Source: Pogonophryne albipinna (taxonomy: Eukaryota; Chordata; Actinopteri; Perciformes; Artedidraconidae). Taken from it: a stretch of DNA of 64,000 nucleotides. The notes under the pieces were generated by a model. The model did no database searches, was not told where the DNA came from, and saw only the letters and a program-made list of their open reading frames with translations. Shown here piece by piece: positions 1-10,862 of this stretch (positions within the stretch are counted from its first letter, which is position 1; the number at the start of each line of letters is the position of its first letter). Position numbers and translations under genes: made by a program. The stretch spans positions 33,826,808-33,890,807 of the forward strand of contig CM053249.1 in assembly GCA_028583405.1 (NCBI GenBank), read 5' to 3'.

Positions 1-363
1 CTCCTTTTTTTACAGACATCCCCAACCATAGTGGAATGCTGTTGTAAAGGATTGCATTGATCCGTGCATCAATACCTTCACCCAGCTTTGAGGCCTCCAA
101 TGAATGAAATCATCTTGTGGCTGGGAAAAATATGAACAAATAAATCTCACAAAGAGTGACTTTCTGGTGTAATCATTATAATGTCAAAGACAAGCACTTT
201 CAGTAACAATATATAAAATCATTCAGCAGCAGAGGTTGGGGTGGAAACAGCATTTCTAACTAAGATGATTACAATATTACAAGTTAAACATCAAGATGAA
301 CATACTATTATTAATTTAAAAAGTACATGGGAAACTTAAATATCCTGCAATAGGAATAAATGT
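1..363. other. Unassigned sequence left of gap
   Basis: AT-rich sequence without a convincing reading frame, splice pattern or repeat boundary. I see nothing assignable here. Confidence 0.5.
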
Positions 364-1363
364 NNNNNNNNNNNNNNNNNNNNNNNNNNNNNNNNNNNNN
401 NNNNNNNNNNNNNNNNNNNNNNNNNNNNNNNNNNNNNNNNNNNNNNNNNNNNNNNNNNNNNNNNNNNNNNNNNNNNNNNNNNNNNNNNNNNNNNNNNNNN
501 NNNNNNNNNNNNNNNNNNNNNNNNNNNNNNNNNNNNNNNNNNNNNNNNNNNNNNNNNNNNNNNNNNNNNNNNNNNNNNNNNNNNNNNNNNNNNNNNNNNN
601 NNNNNNNNNNNNNNNNNNNNNNNNNNNNNNNNNNNNNNNNNNNNNNNNNNNNNNNNNNNNNNNNNNNNNNNNNNNNNNNNNNNNNNNNNNNNNNNNNNNN
701 NNNNNNNNNNNNNNNNNNNNNNNNNNNNNNNNNNNNNNNNNNNNNNNNNNNNNNNNNNNNNNNNNNNNNNNNNNNNNNNNNNNNNNNNNNNNNNNNNNNN
801 NNNNNNNNNNNNNNNNNNNNNNNNNNNNNNNNNNNNNNNNNNNNNNNNNNNNNNNNNNNNNNNNNNNNNNNNNNNNNNNNNNNNNNNNNNNNNNNNNNNN
901 NNNNNNNNNNNNNNNNNNNNNNNNNNNNNNNNNNNNNNNNNNNNNNNNNNNNNNNNNNNNNNNNNNNNNNNNNNNNNNNNNNNNNNNNNNNNNNNNNNNN
1001 NNNNNNNNNNNNNNNNNNNNNNNNNNNNNNNNNNNNNNNNNNNNNNNNNNNNNNNNNNNNNNNNNNNNNNNNNNNNNNNNNNNNNNNNNNNNNNNNNNNN
1101 NNNNNNNNNNNNNNNNNNNNNNNNNNNNNNNNNNNNNNNNNNNNNNNNNNNNNNNNNNNNNNNNNNNNNNNNNNNNNNNNNNNNNNNNNNNNNNNNNNNN
1201 NNNNNNNNNNNNNNNNNNNNNNNNNNNNNNNNNNNNNNNNNNNNNNNNNNNNNNNNNNNNNNNNNNNNNNNNNNNNNNNNNNNNNNNNNNNNNNNNNNNN
1301 NNNNNNNNNNNNNNNNNNNNNNNNNNNNNNNNNNNNNNNNNNNNNNNNNNNNNNNNNNNNNNN
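364..1363. other. Assembly gap of 1,000 N
   Basis: An uninterrupted run of exactly 1,000 N, the usual way an assembler marks a scaffold gap whose real size may differ. The open frame across it is an artefact. The left end of the neighbouring TTAA-bounded repeat could lie inside it. Confidence 0.99.
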
Positions 1364-1499
1364 TTAAGAAAAAATCACTTGTATAATATTTAGTATTATA
1401 TTTTGGTTCACATTAGAAATATTTTACATTTAATTTTTCACAATTTATAATTTTAGACGTTTTTTTTACATTTTGAAAAAAAACGTCATCATATTGTCC

Positions 1500-1737
1500 C
1501 AAAGATCTCCGCTATTCTGAGACCCTCACAGTATTCCAGTCCCTTTTCAAAAAACTCATCTCTTCTCCTCTTGTCTACTCATAGCCCCCCCCTCCCCCAT
1601 CAATCCATGCCGATTGATCAAGTTTGATAGTCCTATACCCCCCACCCTAACCTTCCCTTATATTGTAAAGTGATTTTGAGTCCTTGAAAAGCCCTATAAA
1701 AATATAATGTATTATTATTATTATTATTATTATTATG
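1500..1737 (+). repeat. LINE-like 3' tail ending in (TTA)n
   Basis: The stretch near 1665-1710 (gtaaagtgattttgagtcc followed by a gccctataaaaata block) is a typical end of fish non-LTR elements, followed by a (TTA)n run at 1711-1736. No reverse transcriptase is left. The clade cannot be told from this piece. Confidence 0.5.
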
Positions 1738-2189
1738 ATTATACTGACAGGTATCAGATCTTGCTGTGTAAAATAATCTTCCTGAGAGGTGTCACTTGTG
1801 ATGTAGTATGTGTGGTACAGTGAATGTATTCTTGACAGACACAGGTGATAAGAATCAAAGGTTCCCAGAGTATCCCATAGGAAATGCATGCGGGTCATTT
1901 TTGACCCACTTATGGAACCTTGGGGTAATAATACAAAAACTACAATTTCTTAAAATTTAAAAAAGGCATGATATCCAAAACATGTTTTTTGAGGAATAGC
2001 TGGAATATGAAATGATAAAAAAATGTAATTACAAAGATACTTCAAGAAAACCACCTCAACGGGTCCAAAAATACCCACTTATGGAAGCTTGGGGTAGTAA
2101 TACAAAAACTACAATTTCTTAAAATGTACATTTTAAATTTGAATGGAATGATATCCTGTATATTTCCTGCAGTCAAAATTGTTAAAATT

Positions 2190-2858
2190 CACAGACCTGG
2201 TAGAATTCCAAACGGCACAAATCATGTTTAAGGCAAATAATAACGTTTTACCAGGAAACATCCAAAAAGTATTCACTCAATGAGTGGGGGATATAGTTCA
2301 AGGAGACAATTTCAATTCGAAATTCATAGGGTCCGTACAACCAGAAGAACTTTTTGTATCTCAGCCTGTGGAGTGAGACTATGGAACAGTGTGAATGTGG
2401 AGCTAAAGCGATGTCCAGACATTAACCAGTTCAAGAGGAAATACAGAGAAATTATTTTCTCGAGGTACAGGGATGGGGAAGGTGTTTGACTATGTGTATG
2501 TAGATGTGTATATGTATGTGTGCATATATGTATATCAGTGTATGTATGTGTGTGTATATGTATATGTCAATCAACAGGTAAAGCAGATTAATAATAATAA
2601 TGAAAATTATTGCAGATTATAAATAAATCATTTAGGGACAAGGGGGTGGGATTAAATAAATTATACTTCTTCTCACTCCTTTTCGAACACTAGATGTGGG
2701 ACTGTTTATGTTGCTAATGCTGTTGTTGTTGTTGTTGTAAATGTCATTTTTTTGTTTTGATTTCTCTTACATGACTATGCACTGCAACATTTGATTTGTT
2801 TTGTAATTATTTATTTTACTTGTTCAAAATAAATGTATCAATCAAATCAATCAATCAA
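2190..2858 (+). mobile_element. 5'-truncated non-LTR retrotransposon (LINE)
   Basis: The C-terminal end of a LINE ORF2 (2280-2489 plus upstream out-of-frame codons), followed by an AT/GT-rich 3' UTR and a tail of caatcaatcaat repeats at about 2839-2858. It sits inside the second unit of the surrounding repeat, which continues immediately after the tail. 5' truncation and a simple-repeat tail are what target-primed reverse transcription leaves. The clade is not certain (CR1/L2/Rex-like). Confidence 0.65.
2280..2489 (+). pseudogene. LINE ORF2 C-terminal fragment
   Basis: Sixty-nine codons with the signature of the C-terminal region of fish LINE polymerases: the segment HRVRTTRRTFCISACGVRLW is followed by an asparagine-serine pair, then a DINQFKRKYREII-like stretch, then RYR and a stop. 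The upstream reading (LPGNIQKVF, near 2250-2275) belongs to the same family but lies in another frame, so a frameshift sits close to 2280. The reverse transcriptase and endonuclease domains are absent. It is a dead 3' remnant. Confidence 0.65.
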
Positions 2859-3452
2859 TATCCAAAACATGTTTTTTGAGGAATAGCTGGAATATGAAAT
2901 GATAAAAAAAATGTAATTACAAAGATACTTCAAGAAAACCACCTCAACGGGTCCAAAAATACCCACTTATGCATCTAAGGGTTAACTGGCAGTAAACTCT
3001 TAGTCTTACCAAAATACCCAATTGTAAAGGTTATTAGTCAATGAAATCATTAAACCTAGTGGCTGAAAACTGATGTGAACAACTAGACTTGAAAAATCCA
3101 CATTATTTGTTCTTTACAAAAGTGCATTTTCCAAGGTTAAGCAGAAGTTCATTTGATACTTCAGATACTATGGCATAAAATATAGCGGCTATCCTCATTA
3201 GGGCAGTCATGTGAGTGGATGCCGGTGTTCTGACCACAGGCCTGTACTACGAAGCTGGATTTTCGCTTAGCGAGCTAACTTCAGGGAAAACTCTGGGTTT
3301 CCGGTCCTACGACGCTGGTTCTCTTTTTACCGGGCTAGATCTCCATGGTAACTTATGCTGAGCGGCTAGCCTGGTCTGGACCAGGTTAGGTTGCAGGCTA
3401 AGAGATCAGTGTATAAAAGCTCCGCCTATCGACCAATGAAATCTCTGTGAAA

Positions 3453-3683
3453 ATGGCGTCGCCATTTGTTGATGACACTGTGGAGCTCGGAGCGAGAATT
3501 TTGAGAGGCGCTCTCAGGCGGGAGATGATCTTTAGGGACAGACTAAACCCTTTGGCTTTCTCTGAAGAGTATTTGTGTGAAAGATACAGGTTCTCGTCAG
3601 AAGGGCTGACTTATCTGTGTCAGCTCCTCGAGCCATATATTGCTAATGCCACACATCGGAGTTGTGCTCTTACAAACCTTTGA
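3453..3683 (+). pseudogene. HARBI1-like nuclease, N-terminal fragment
   Basis: Starts MASPFVDD and continues with an arginine-rich helix and the segment FSEEYLCERYRFSSEGLTYL, then a leucine-rich stretch and ANATHRSCALT, which is the conserved opening of fish HARBI1-like/PIF nucleases. An ATG two codons upstream (3447) is also in frame; 3453 fits the family better. In the family the DDE nuclease core follows; here the frame stops after CALTNL and no core is visible, so about 75 of roughly 350 residues remain. The next bases do not give an obvious continuation, so a deletion, not an intron, is likely. Confidence 0.75.
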
Positions 3684-3779
3684 CCATGTGAAAGTAATCA
3701 GAAATAATCAATTAAAGCAACATGTCCACACCCTCTCTGTCTGTGTTAGGGCAAATTGAAAACTTCATATCATTGGTAA

Positions 3780-6252
3780 CAAAATACTAAAGTGTACCGC
3801 CAGAGCACTCTCCGAGCCGACCGACAGCGTCTCATCATCCAGGCACTCCTGAAAAAAAGAAGACACGTAAATGGTCTATTTTATCCATATTCAGTGACCA
3901 TATAGGTGACATACCAAAGGTTACGTTACCTCTGTATGAGGTAGTGGGTGATTAGGGGGGGTAGCAACACCACGTTCTCCCCATCATCTGCAGAACAATA
4001 AAATAGGCCAACATGTTACTTACTCCCACAAAAATAGATATATAATTGTGTTTTATAGCATCCCAGCTGTTTGAAGCTCCCCGACTCATACCCTGTATAA
4101 AATTGTAGTGGGAGCTGCTGCCACCAGGGTCTGAAGAGACCCCCCTTCCACCCCTACCATCAAGGGCCGACCCTCATTGTTGCTGAGGGCCAGCTCCTCG
4201 GCAGGGGTGAAATCTGGCGGATGAGGGCCCCCTCCTGTCTTCCTCTTTTCATTTTCTTCCCCTGTTGGCTGCAAGAATTGGGAAAAAATGTGATCGCTTT
4301 CCTATACAGTTATGAAACACAGACTAATTGAAGCAATACAAAACTTGTAGTTGTATTTTTAAGATCTCAAAAGAGGGAAACTTACCAGATTGAATGATGT
4401 TCTTATATTTTACTTTCATTTGTTCCCAGGGGCCTCATTTATAACGCCGTGCGTAGGATTCACGTGGGAAGGTTGCTTACGTAGTAGAAATCCAAAAAAT
4501 AGGTACAGAAATGTTCCGACATTTTCCGATTCACCAAACATTGCGTACCGGCGAGGAAAGTGCGTACGGCACTTCCTACGCCGGTTTCCCTTTATCAATC
4601 ACAACCGACTAGAAATGCCGTGCAGCTTTTGCGGGCTTCACGTAACGCCCATATTTGCCTATAAATAGTCAAAGAAACGCCCATTCATTCATTCTGATTG
4701 ACTTTATGAAGAAGATCGCAGGAAATGACGACAGAACAGCTAAAAAAGACTTCTCACACCGTGTCAGATTTTGGTTATTTTGGGGAGGTCGAGATAAATC
4801 ATATTGTTTGGTGGATGCAGTTTGAACCAGAGTCGCAGCATGGAGGTCGGATCGTCACCAAAATAAATAAATAAGTGGTCCGAAAAAGGTTAATGACAAA
4901 AAGAATACACATAGCCTTCCTCAGGCAGTGTGTTTGTGCCGGGGACAGGAGACACCCCCTTGATGAGAAACTCTAATAAATGATCGGGGAATCCCCCCGG
5001 TGTGGAGTCATGACGACTGGATCTGAATTATGTTTTCGTATTTGGTGGTTTGTGTCCCAGCTGTCGATCAGCTGTGCGCAGCATCTCCACTGCAGCCTGT
5101 GCGTCTCAACCCCCCCCGCAGCAACCCTATATCCACCAGTTAAAGGAAATACAACTAATGTGTTGTGTTATATTAGCTGTACAATTTACCACATATGATG
5201 TTCTTAGCTTCCATACCTCCTGTGTTTTACGAGCGACTTATCAAGTCTTGACAAACGGCATAAAACACGATTAAACGTGATAGTATATAAAACCATGCTC
5301 GTATCTACAACGTATAGAAATGCAAAACGGCGTCAGTTTAGACGTAATTCTGTCCTCCTGCTTACCGCATCATTTATGAGAAAACATTTCATAACATTAA
5401 CACAACATATTCGAGGTGGTTTTCAATAACATATCCGTATTTATTTATTTCTCCAAGTTATGTTTTTGTGTGCACTGAGGAGTCTCAAACAGGCATTTGT
5501 TAAATCATTTTAAGATTGGCTTTAATCAATGTTTGAAAATGAATTCTTCATATATGATAAATGAGAGGTAACATTTTATTTATGGTATTATTTCCACATA
5601 TTTCTCTCCATTCTTCCTTCTGCCAATGGTGTCGCAGTTTCTCGTCTCTCCCGTTTTTGTGCTTAGTGCGTACGCATGGGTTAGAGTTTGCGTGGAGGAC
5701 CGCACATTTTCCCGTCAAGTTAGTATTTTATAAATCATAGCGTAGAAACTGGCGTACGCCATTTTTTTAGCGTATATCCCTTTATAAATGAGGCCCCAGG
5801 TCCTTTTAGACCCGCCTGGGTTACATCTGAAAAACGAAACTAAAAATGTCATGTACAGCTTGAATAATAAAAAAAATGCTATAAATTAAAAGGATTACAA
5901 AATGTTAGGCTTAAAGTCCACTTGTGACCCTTGGGCAATGTTATTATAAAGAAAATCTATTTATCAGATAAACTAGAAAATTAATCCGGAAGTGCCGGAT
6001 TTATTTTTGTACATGACTGCCGTGCATCCAATACACTTTTTAAAGATGTGCAGCTGTGCACGCTGTTACATATAGGACGTATTTTAGTTACGCATTCACG
6101 GAGTCTGCAAACTGTTCCCAACTGTGTTTGCGACTTTTGGCAGCCGCAAGCGTATTGCTTTTGGCCGTTATAATATATTTTATATCCTCGTATCTGCTCA
6201 TAATTACTGTTTGTTCCTCCGCGGTGAAATATGTTGCTCGAGGCTTCTCCAT
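3780..6252 (-). pseudogene. Harbinger Myb/SANT-like protein, multi-exon, disrupted
   Basis: Minus-strand gene with visible exons. Exon 1 (6252-6088) starts MEKPRATYFTAEEQTVIM and holds the SANT/Myb-like helix ending in WEQFADSVNA, with a donor GTAACT directly after it. A later exon (4268-4092) follows the acceptor TTCTTGCAG and carries KRKTGGGP and FTPAEELALS, the proline-rich block of NAIF1-like/Harbinger Myb proteins, with the donor GTATGAG. A 58-nt exon (3987-3930) has the acceptor CTGCAG and donor GTAACG. The last exon starts at 3848 after TTTTTTTCAG with DDETLSV. The middle of the DNA-binding domain is not seen, and the TIR element at 4431-5795 sits in the intron. Phases between the last three exons do not fit cleanly, and a poly-C run near 3954 may have shifted. 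The role (DNA binding and nuclear import of the transposase) is known for the family; the exon model is my inference. Confidence 0.65.
4431..5795. mobile_element. Nested TIR element (GGCCTCATTTATAA ends)
   Basis: The left end ggcctcatttataa and the right end ttataaatgaggcc are inverted copies, flanked on both sides by ccagg, so a 5-bp duplication is possible, though the flank partly overlaps the TIR and the exact edge is uncertain. The interior has repeated gcgtacgc-type motifs close to both ends and no convincing transposase. It is a non-autonomous element of about 1.37 kb inserted in the Harbinger copy. Superfamily not assigned. Confidence 0.7.
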
Positions 6253-6444
6253 TATTCCGATTGGTCGAATGCGCCAAATGCCGCCCCTTTTATGTGCACG
6301 CTCATAACAAGATTGGGCAAACCTGGCTTGAGTTACCGAGTTGATAACCAGCGTCGTAGGACCGCTTAGCAAGAGCACGTTTGTTTTGGCCAGCTAACTC
6401 AAACATATCCAGGGTATGTTGAACTGGATTCGTAGTACATGCCT

Positions 6445-6920
6445 CTGGAACACAACAACATTTGAACTTGATGTGTAAAGTAATAAAGAGAACAAACCTG
6501 TCCAAAAAGAACATTTCAATAGAAAGCCGACCTCAGCTGAGCACCACACTGTCCTTGCTCCAAGGCCATGGTATCTTATTGAAAAACATGAAAAGCTACA
6601 GGTTAATTGACACTGAATAGCGCACATCTATATACTCGAACAAGTGTTTGATTTTTTGGGCTTATCCTTGAAATGTTCCTTTTCTTTTATTCCAGGTTAG
6701 GGGAATGTTTTACCATTCTATGGCAATACATGACGTGCGATTCATGCACACATATGGAGAGGAAAAGAAAAATCTTACATGCTGTTCATCTGTGTTTTTA
6801 AACAAGAAACCAGGCTCCTATGCTTCCACTTTATTACGTTATAGTGGAGCTGCAGTACTACGGTGAGAAAGGCATTAAGCTTATTGTCCATGTGCTATGT
6901 AGAGTCATACAATAACAATG
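6445..6920. other. Unassigned sequence
   Basis: No repeat boundary, gene or RNA signal that I can support. Short open frames here have no family signature. Confidence 0.4.
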
Positions 6921-7325
6921 TGTTATGATCGCGGAAAAGGTAGGACCCAAAAGCAGACTACAAAAAGAGGTAAAAGGTCTAGAAAAACCAAAGCGAGCTT
7001 TATTTTAAAAGCTGATGGCAAATAACATGGCATAAAACACAACTGTAGCACAAGGAAGATACATTACCAAACACCTGACCGTGACTGACATGGAGGGAGA
7101 CAGGAAAGACAAACAATGAACCGACAGGGGAACACAGGGAAATACAAGACTAAATACAGAGAGGGGTAATCACGGGACGAGAAACAGCTGGGTAAGGGAG
7201 GCAGAAACACAAGGGCAACAGGTGAACACAATGAGACAATCAGACACAGGAGGAAAACAAGAGACAGGGAGAACAGAACAGCAAAATAAACCCAAAACTG
7301 AACACACAAAACTCAAATCATGACA
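6921..7325 (-). mobile_element. Solo LTR with perfect 5-bp TSD
   Basis: A 405-bp block starting tgttatgatcg and ending aatcatgaca (TG...CA), flanked on both sides by caatg (6916-6920 and 7326-7330). On the minus strand it reads TGTCATGATT to ATCATAACA with a polyadenylation signal (AATAAA) about 70 bp before the end, so the LTR points to the minus strand. A 5-bp duplication and TG/CA ends fit a Ty3/gypsy-type LTR. No internal region or second LTR is present, so LTR-LTR recombination removed the rest. Confidence 0.85.
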
Positions 7326-8035
7326 CAATGTGAACACAAATATTATGTTTCTATTAATATTTGCATTTGTAAAACATATTGGACAGTCTTTTTATCGGGG
7401 CTGGACCCGTCCAATTCCAGTTTTGGAAAGTCTGCCGTGGTTCCATTCCATTTCATATAGGTGTTTGACGCTCAGCGTAACCTTGTCGCACTGCCACTCC
7501 AAGATCCAATCACAGGGCTTGATGTCTAATCACGGGGTTTGTAAAGCAAGGCGGATGTTGTAGTCCCAAACGATAGCTGGGGATTCTGGGTAGTGTAGTG
7601 TCTTCGGACACTGTAGTGTCTTAACTCCGAAAAAAACTATTTGTTTCTCTGAATCGAAGGTTAAAAACACAAAAGCATTGTACACAATTTAAACCAATCA
7701 ATATTGTGTAATTAACAAGGATAACTGATGTTTTGTAGTGGATGAGTAATGCAGATATCACTGTGTAATCATTTGACAGTGAGGGGAATATATCCGGTTT
7801 TATTATGAAAACTTCGAGACCGGAAAAAACTGTTTTCACCCACGCTAACTTTACATGGAAGCTGCATACACGTTATCCTGGCGAGACCTCAAATCATCTT
7901 CGTAATATCTATCAAACGAAATCGAATCAAAAAGCATTTTAATGGCCAAACTATTCCAAAATGTAGGATTTTCCAGAGAGGGTTATTTGTGAATAAACGT
8001 CCCTCCGGAGCGTTTGCAATGAACGGGCCGGGAGC

Positions 8036-8092
8036 ATGTTGTTTCTTACACGACCACTAGAGGTGCTCTAGTGGTCGTGTAAGAAACAACAT
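8036..8092. repeat. Near-perfect palindrome, 27-nt arms
   Basis: The arm at 8036-8062 (atgttgtttcttacacgacc then actagag) is followed by the loop gtg and the exact reverse complement at 8066-8092. The related copy of this repeat at about 22475-22500 has only one arm-like piece (gagcactagagg), so the palindrome arose in this copy. Confidence 0.9.
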
Positions 8093-8104
8093 ACACTTTA
8101 AAAC

Positions 8105-8915
8105 TAGGGATGTCCCGATCACCTTTTTTTGCTCCCGATCCGATTCCGATCATTTGATTTTGACAATCTGCCGATACCGATTTTTCCCGATCCAATCTTT
8201 ATGCAATGCATTAAGAAAAAAAAAGGTAGCAGATAATGGCTGGTCATCCAACGCGATGAATTCAGCTATCTTGGCTGTTATTTTTTTGGCCTTTTCACTG
8301 TTCTGGGGCAGTTTCTCTTTCCTTTTAAAAGTCTCTGAAAGTGTCGGTTGTTTCAGTGCCGTTACCTGAGTGGCCGCTGTGTACTCGTCGTGTTGTTGTT
8401 GGTGTTTGTTTCTCAGGTGGCGTGTTAGATTGGTCGTGTTGAACGTAGCTCTGTTCTTTCCACCACGTGGAACCTCCGCCTTGCAAACATTGCATCTGGC
8501 TGTTACACTGCCTTCGCTTTCAATTTTATAATACTTCCAAACTCCTGACATTTTCTCCGTCCCGACTCCAGAGTCACCAGCTGAATGTAGCCTCTCGTTA
8601 GCTTACTGCTACTATTATACACTGCGCCCACTCTGTTGCCAGATTTGAGAGAAATAAGCAACCAGGTCTATGAAAACAAGCCCAAAAGAAGCAACACATA
8701 CATGATGTTGTGTAATTTTAAACCAAAACTAAGGCCTCAGGATGACTTTAAGATGTGAACATGGTCATTTTTGTTTTGTAACATTAAATAAAAATAATAA
8801 AAATATTTTATAAAAAAAATCCCGATCCCCGATTTTTTTCTCCCGATTCCGATCTTTTGAAAATCACGTGATCGGCTCCGATCCCCGATCACGTGATCGG
8901 ATCGGGACATCTCTA
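8105..8915 (-). mobile_element. hAT element with BED-finger gene
   Basis: 811 bp with inverted ends tagggatgtcccgatc and gatcgggacatctcta, flanked by the 8-bp duplication tttaaaac (8097-8104 and 8916-8923). The related repeat copy at about 22491-22503 has the uninterrupted site cgaaaactttaaaacg, which confirms the insertion. Only the N-terminal part of a transposase is kept, so this is an internally deleted copy. Confidence 0.92.
8150..8551 (-). pseudogene. hAT transposase N-terminus with BED zinc finger
   Basis: Reads MSGVWKYYKIESEGSVTARC, then C-x2-C spacing in CNVCKAEV and an H-x4-H pair in LTRHLRNKH: a BED-type zinc finger that binds transposon ends in the ZBED/hAT family. A linker with PTLSETFKRKEK follows, then the start of the transposase body (TAKIAEFIALDDQPLS). 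There the family sequence is broken: the frame runs into the right TIR side and the RNase-H-like catalytic core and hATC dimerisation region are gone. Kept length is 133 residues of roughly 600 usual. Confidence 0.85.
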
Positions 8916-9035
8916 TTTAAAACGTGTCTCTGGGTCGTAATAAGGGCATGAACAATCAGCCTATATGGTCGTTTTTTGTAGGAGGACAGGTTGGTTCTAA
9001 CGTGCCCCACGAACGGCAAGTTTTATGACACTTAA

Positions 9036-10207
9036 CCTGTTAAGCCCGAGAGACCCCGGTACCGTGGCCCTCCTGCAACATCTTGCAGGAAACAGTGTCT
9101 GAGGGCATATTCATTTAATAAACTATGAATGTTTTATATCCATGTAACGGGAAGAAACTCATCTAACTGATCATTTAAAAAAATAAATTAAAAAAAAAAC
9201 CACAATGCTAACGCTGAGCCTCTGAATTAGCAACGAGCGAAAAATGCTAACAGATGACTGCACCGAAATTCACTCACAAAACCTTATTATGTATCTTTGC
9301 TGCACATCCAACCCACCATTTCACATCGTGAGGTGACACAGAATCGAGGGGTACCCTTCATTATCACTCAATTATACAAACTCTCGGAGATAATAACAAG
9401 AACAGACATCAACACATATGGCGCTAGGTAGCTAAAAACGCTAACATGGCTCACCTGTGTCGTAGTCTGGTAATGGCATTAAAACGATAAAAATACTGCT
9501 GAAGTTAATCCATAGGTTAATCCAATGTGTCTGTGTCCCTTTGAAATTATTTCTGATAATCCATGAGCAATAAACCTGCGTTTCGATTTCCAGATGTCAG
9601 AGCTAGAGCTATAGCTCTATAGGTTCACTCTCATGCAAAACTGCGTGTGCGAAGCCCCCACCTTTTTGTTTTACCATGTGTGTGAGTGGGGAGATTCCCC
9701 TTCGATTCTATTGGCTCTAATGGTCAGAAAGAGATGTCAATCACCAAAATCGACCAATGGGTTCCAGAGAAACGGTAAAACCCCCATTTCCACCCAAATC
9801 ACCTCAGATGTGGAGTTTTTTTTTGCTAAACCTCTCTAAAAAGGTCAAATGTCTCTTGTTTTGCATCAATCTTGATACAGGGTAATTACTATATTTTGTA
9901 CTTTGGATTCCTAAAGCTTTTAGTCTACTAACCCATCATCCAAGGGTGGTTTTCACTATAAGTAAAAAAGAATCTTTGGACGGACACTTTAATTTACATT
10001 TTGTTACTATGTTCAATCTGAATTTTCTTTAAAATAAAAAACATCAATATTGATTCTGACTTTTCTACATCCAACTCACAGTTTTATCATTACTTTGAGA
10101 AAAAAGATTATTGATTTTTCACTTTTAGAAGTCTAGTTATGGTAATTTGTTCTGGAAATGTCATTTTCGAGCCTGAGGCCTGAAAAACAGGGATGGGGTT
10201 TAACAGG
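9036..10207 (-). mobile_element. TTAA element (piggyBac-type), copy 1
   Basis: Inverted ends CCTGTTAAGCCCGAG (left) and CCTGTTAAACCCC (right, minus strand), flanked by TTAA on both sides (9032-9035, 10208-10211). Length 1,172 bp. A TTAA target and a CCY start are diagnostic of piggyBac/Looper-type elements. No transposase reading frame is visible, so it is non-autonomous. Its orientation is opposite to the copies at 18605 and 50217. Confidence 0.85.
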
Positions 10208-10211
10208 TTAA

Positions 10212-10862
10212 GCAGGAGAGGAGAGCGCAGATGTATTTTAAGTTGTCCCAATCCAAAAGGTGGGATCAGGGTTTCTACCTTCTCTCGTTACAACATGACA
10301 ATCCTACAAAACATATCATGCTGTAGTCATGTTCTAATATGAAACTCATATTTCTCATATTTCCCTCCATGAAGGGTTCAGAGTCAGAAAGAGACATGCT
10401 TTGCACCTGCACCATCACATGCGTGTATTTAAACCCTGATCATGTGCACTCTGTATTGACTGAAACATGCTTATGCATGTCAGACATGACCGGCCACACA
10501 CAACATGTGTTGGCCTTGACCTTTGGCCTGTGCTTCATGTTTTCCAACATCTGTCTATTGGAGCTGTTGATGACTTCCAAATACAGAGGCTTTTTAATCT
10601 TTGGTAAGACGATGGGCACGGCACAGAGGCGAGCTGATGGCGCTAAAAATGGACAACTAAGGAGCTTTGTAATCCCAATGGAAACAGATATGTGTTGAAA
10701 ATCTGTGAGATCAACAATCAGTCTATGAAGTACTTAGTGAGAAATGATGGATAAACTCTGACCACCAGTTTGTGAGAGGAGCCTCTGGACTTACCAAATG
10801 CAGATATATAGCCTATAAATAAGCCCTATACACTGTCTCTTCATCTTAATGATCCCTTCTTA
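10212..10862. other. Unassigned sequence
   Basis: One open frame of 119 codons at 10339-10698 is present, but it lacks any family signature, splice context or codon pattern that would convince me. I see no repeat boundary. Confidence 0.4.

Larger units (their letters stand above)
1865..2989. repeat. TTAA-bounded repeat with two internal units
   Basis: A unit of about 165 bp starting near a gggtcatttttgaccc-like motif occurs at about 1891-2058 and again from 2059; the second unit is interrupted by a LINE and resumes at 2859. The block at 1971-2085 reappears almost base for base at 2859-2970. The right edge reads gcatctaagggttaa, i.e. CCCTTAGATGC next to TTAA on the minus strand, as expected of a piggyBac-type end. 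The matching left end was not found and may lie in the gap or be lost. Classification is an inference from the TTAA edge and the CCC terminus. Confidence 0.45.
3238..6444. mobile_element. Degenerate PIF/Harbinger DNA transposon
   Basis: Terminal inverted repeats: the left edge reads ggcctgtactacgaagctgg and the right edge, on the minus strand, reads aggcatgtactacgaatcc. Between them lie the two gene types typical of PIF/Harbinger: a HARBI1-like nuclease start on + (3453-3683) and a Myb/SANT-like DNA-binding protein on - (about 3780-6252). These proteins are known to act together in Harbinger transposition. A clean 3-bp target duplication could not be recognised. A second TIR element (4431-5795) is inserted inside the minus-strand gene. 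The nuclease is cut short, so this copy cannot be autonomous. Confidence 0.75.
7390..9035 (-). repeat. Dispersed repeat family R, copy a
   Basis: The stretch 7390-7990 is the inverse of 17713-18085 and matches 22060-22460 in direct orientation; shared landmarks are the gtagtgtcttcgg/ccccagctatcgtttggg region and the cactgtgtaatcatttgac site. The copy is interrupted by the hAT at 8105-8915, after which it resumes. There is no coding region. It is a long multi-copy family that I cannot match to a named superfamily. Confidence 0.7.

Noticed and set aside
360..1367. Open frame of 335 codons
   Set aside because: It is the run of N bases in the assembly gap.
10339..10698. 119-codon open frame on the plus strand
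   Set aside because: No domain, no splice context and no similarity I can recall; length is within what chance allows in 64 kb.
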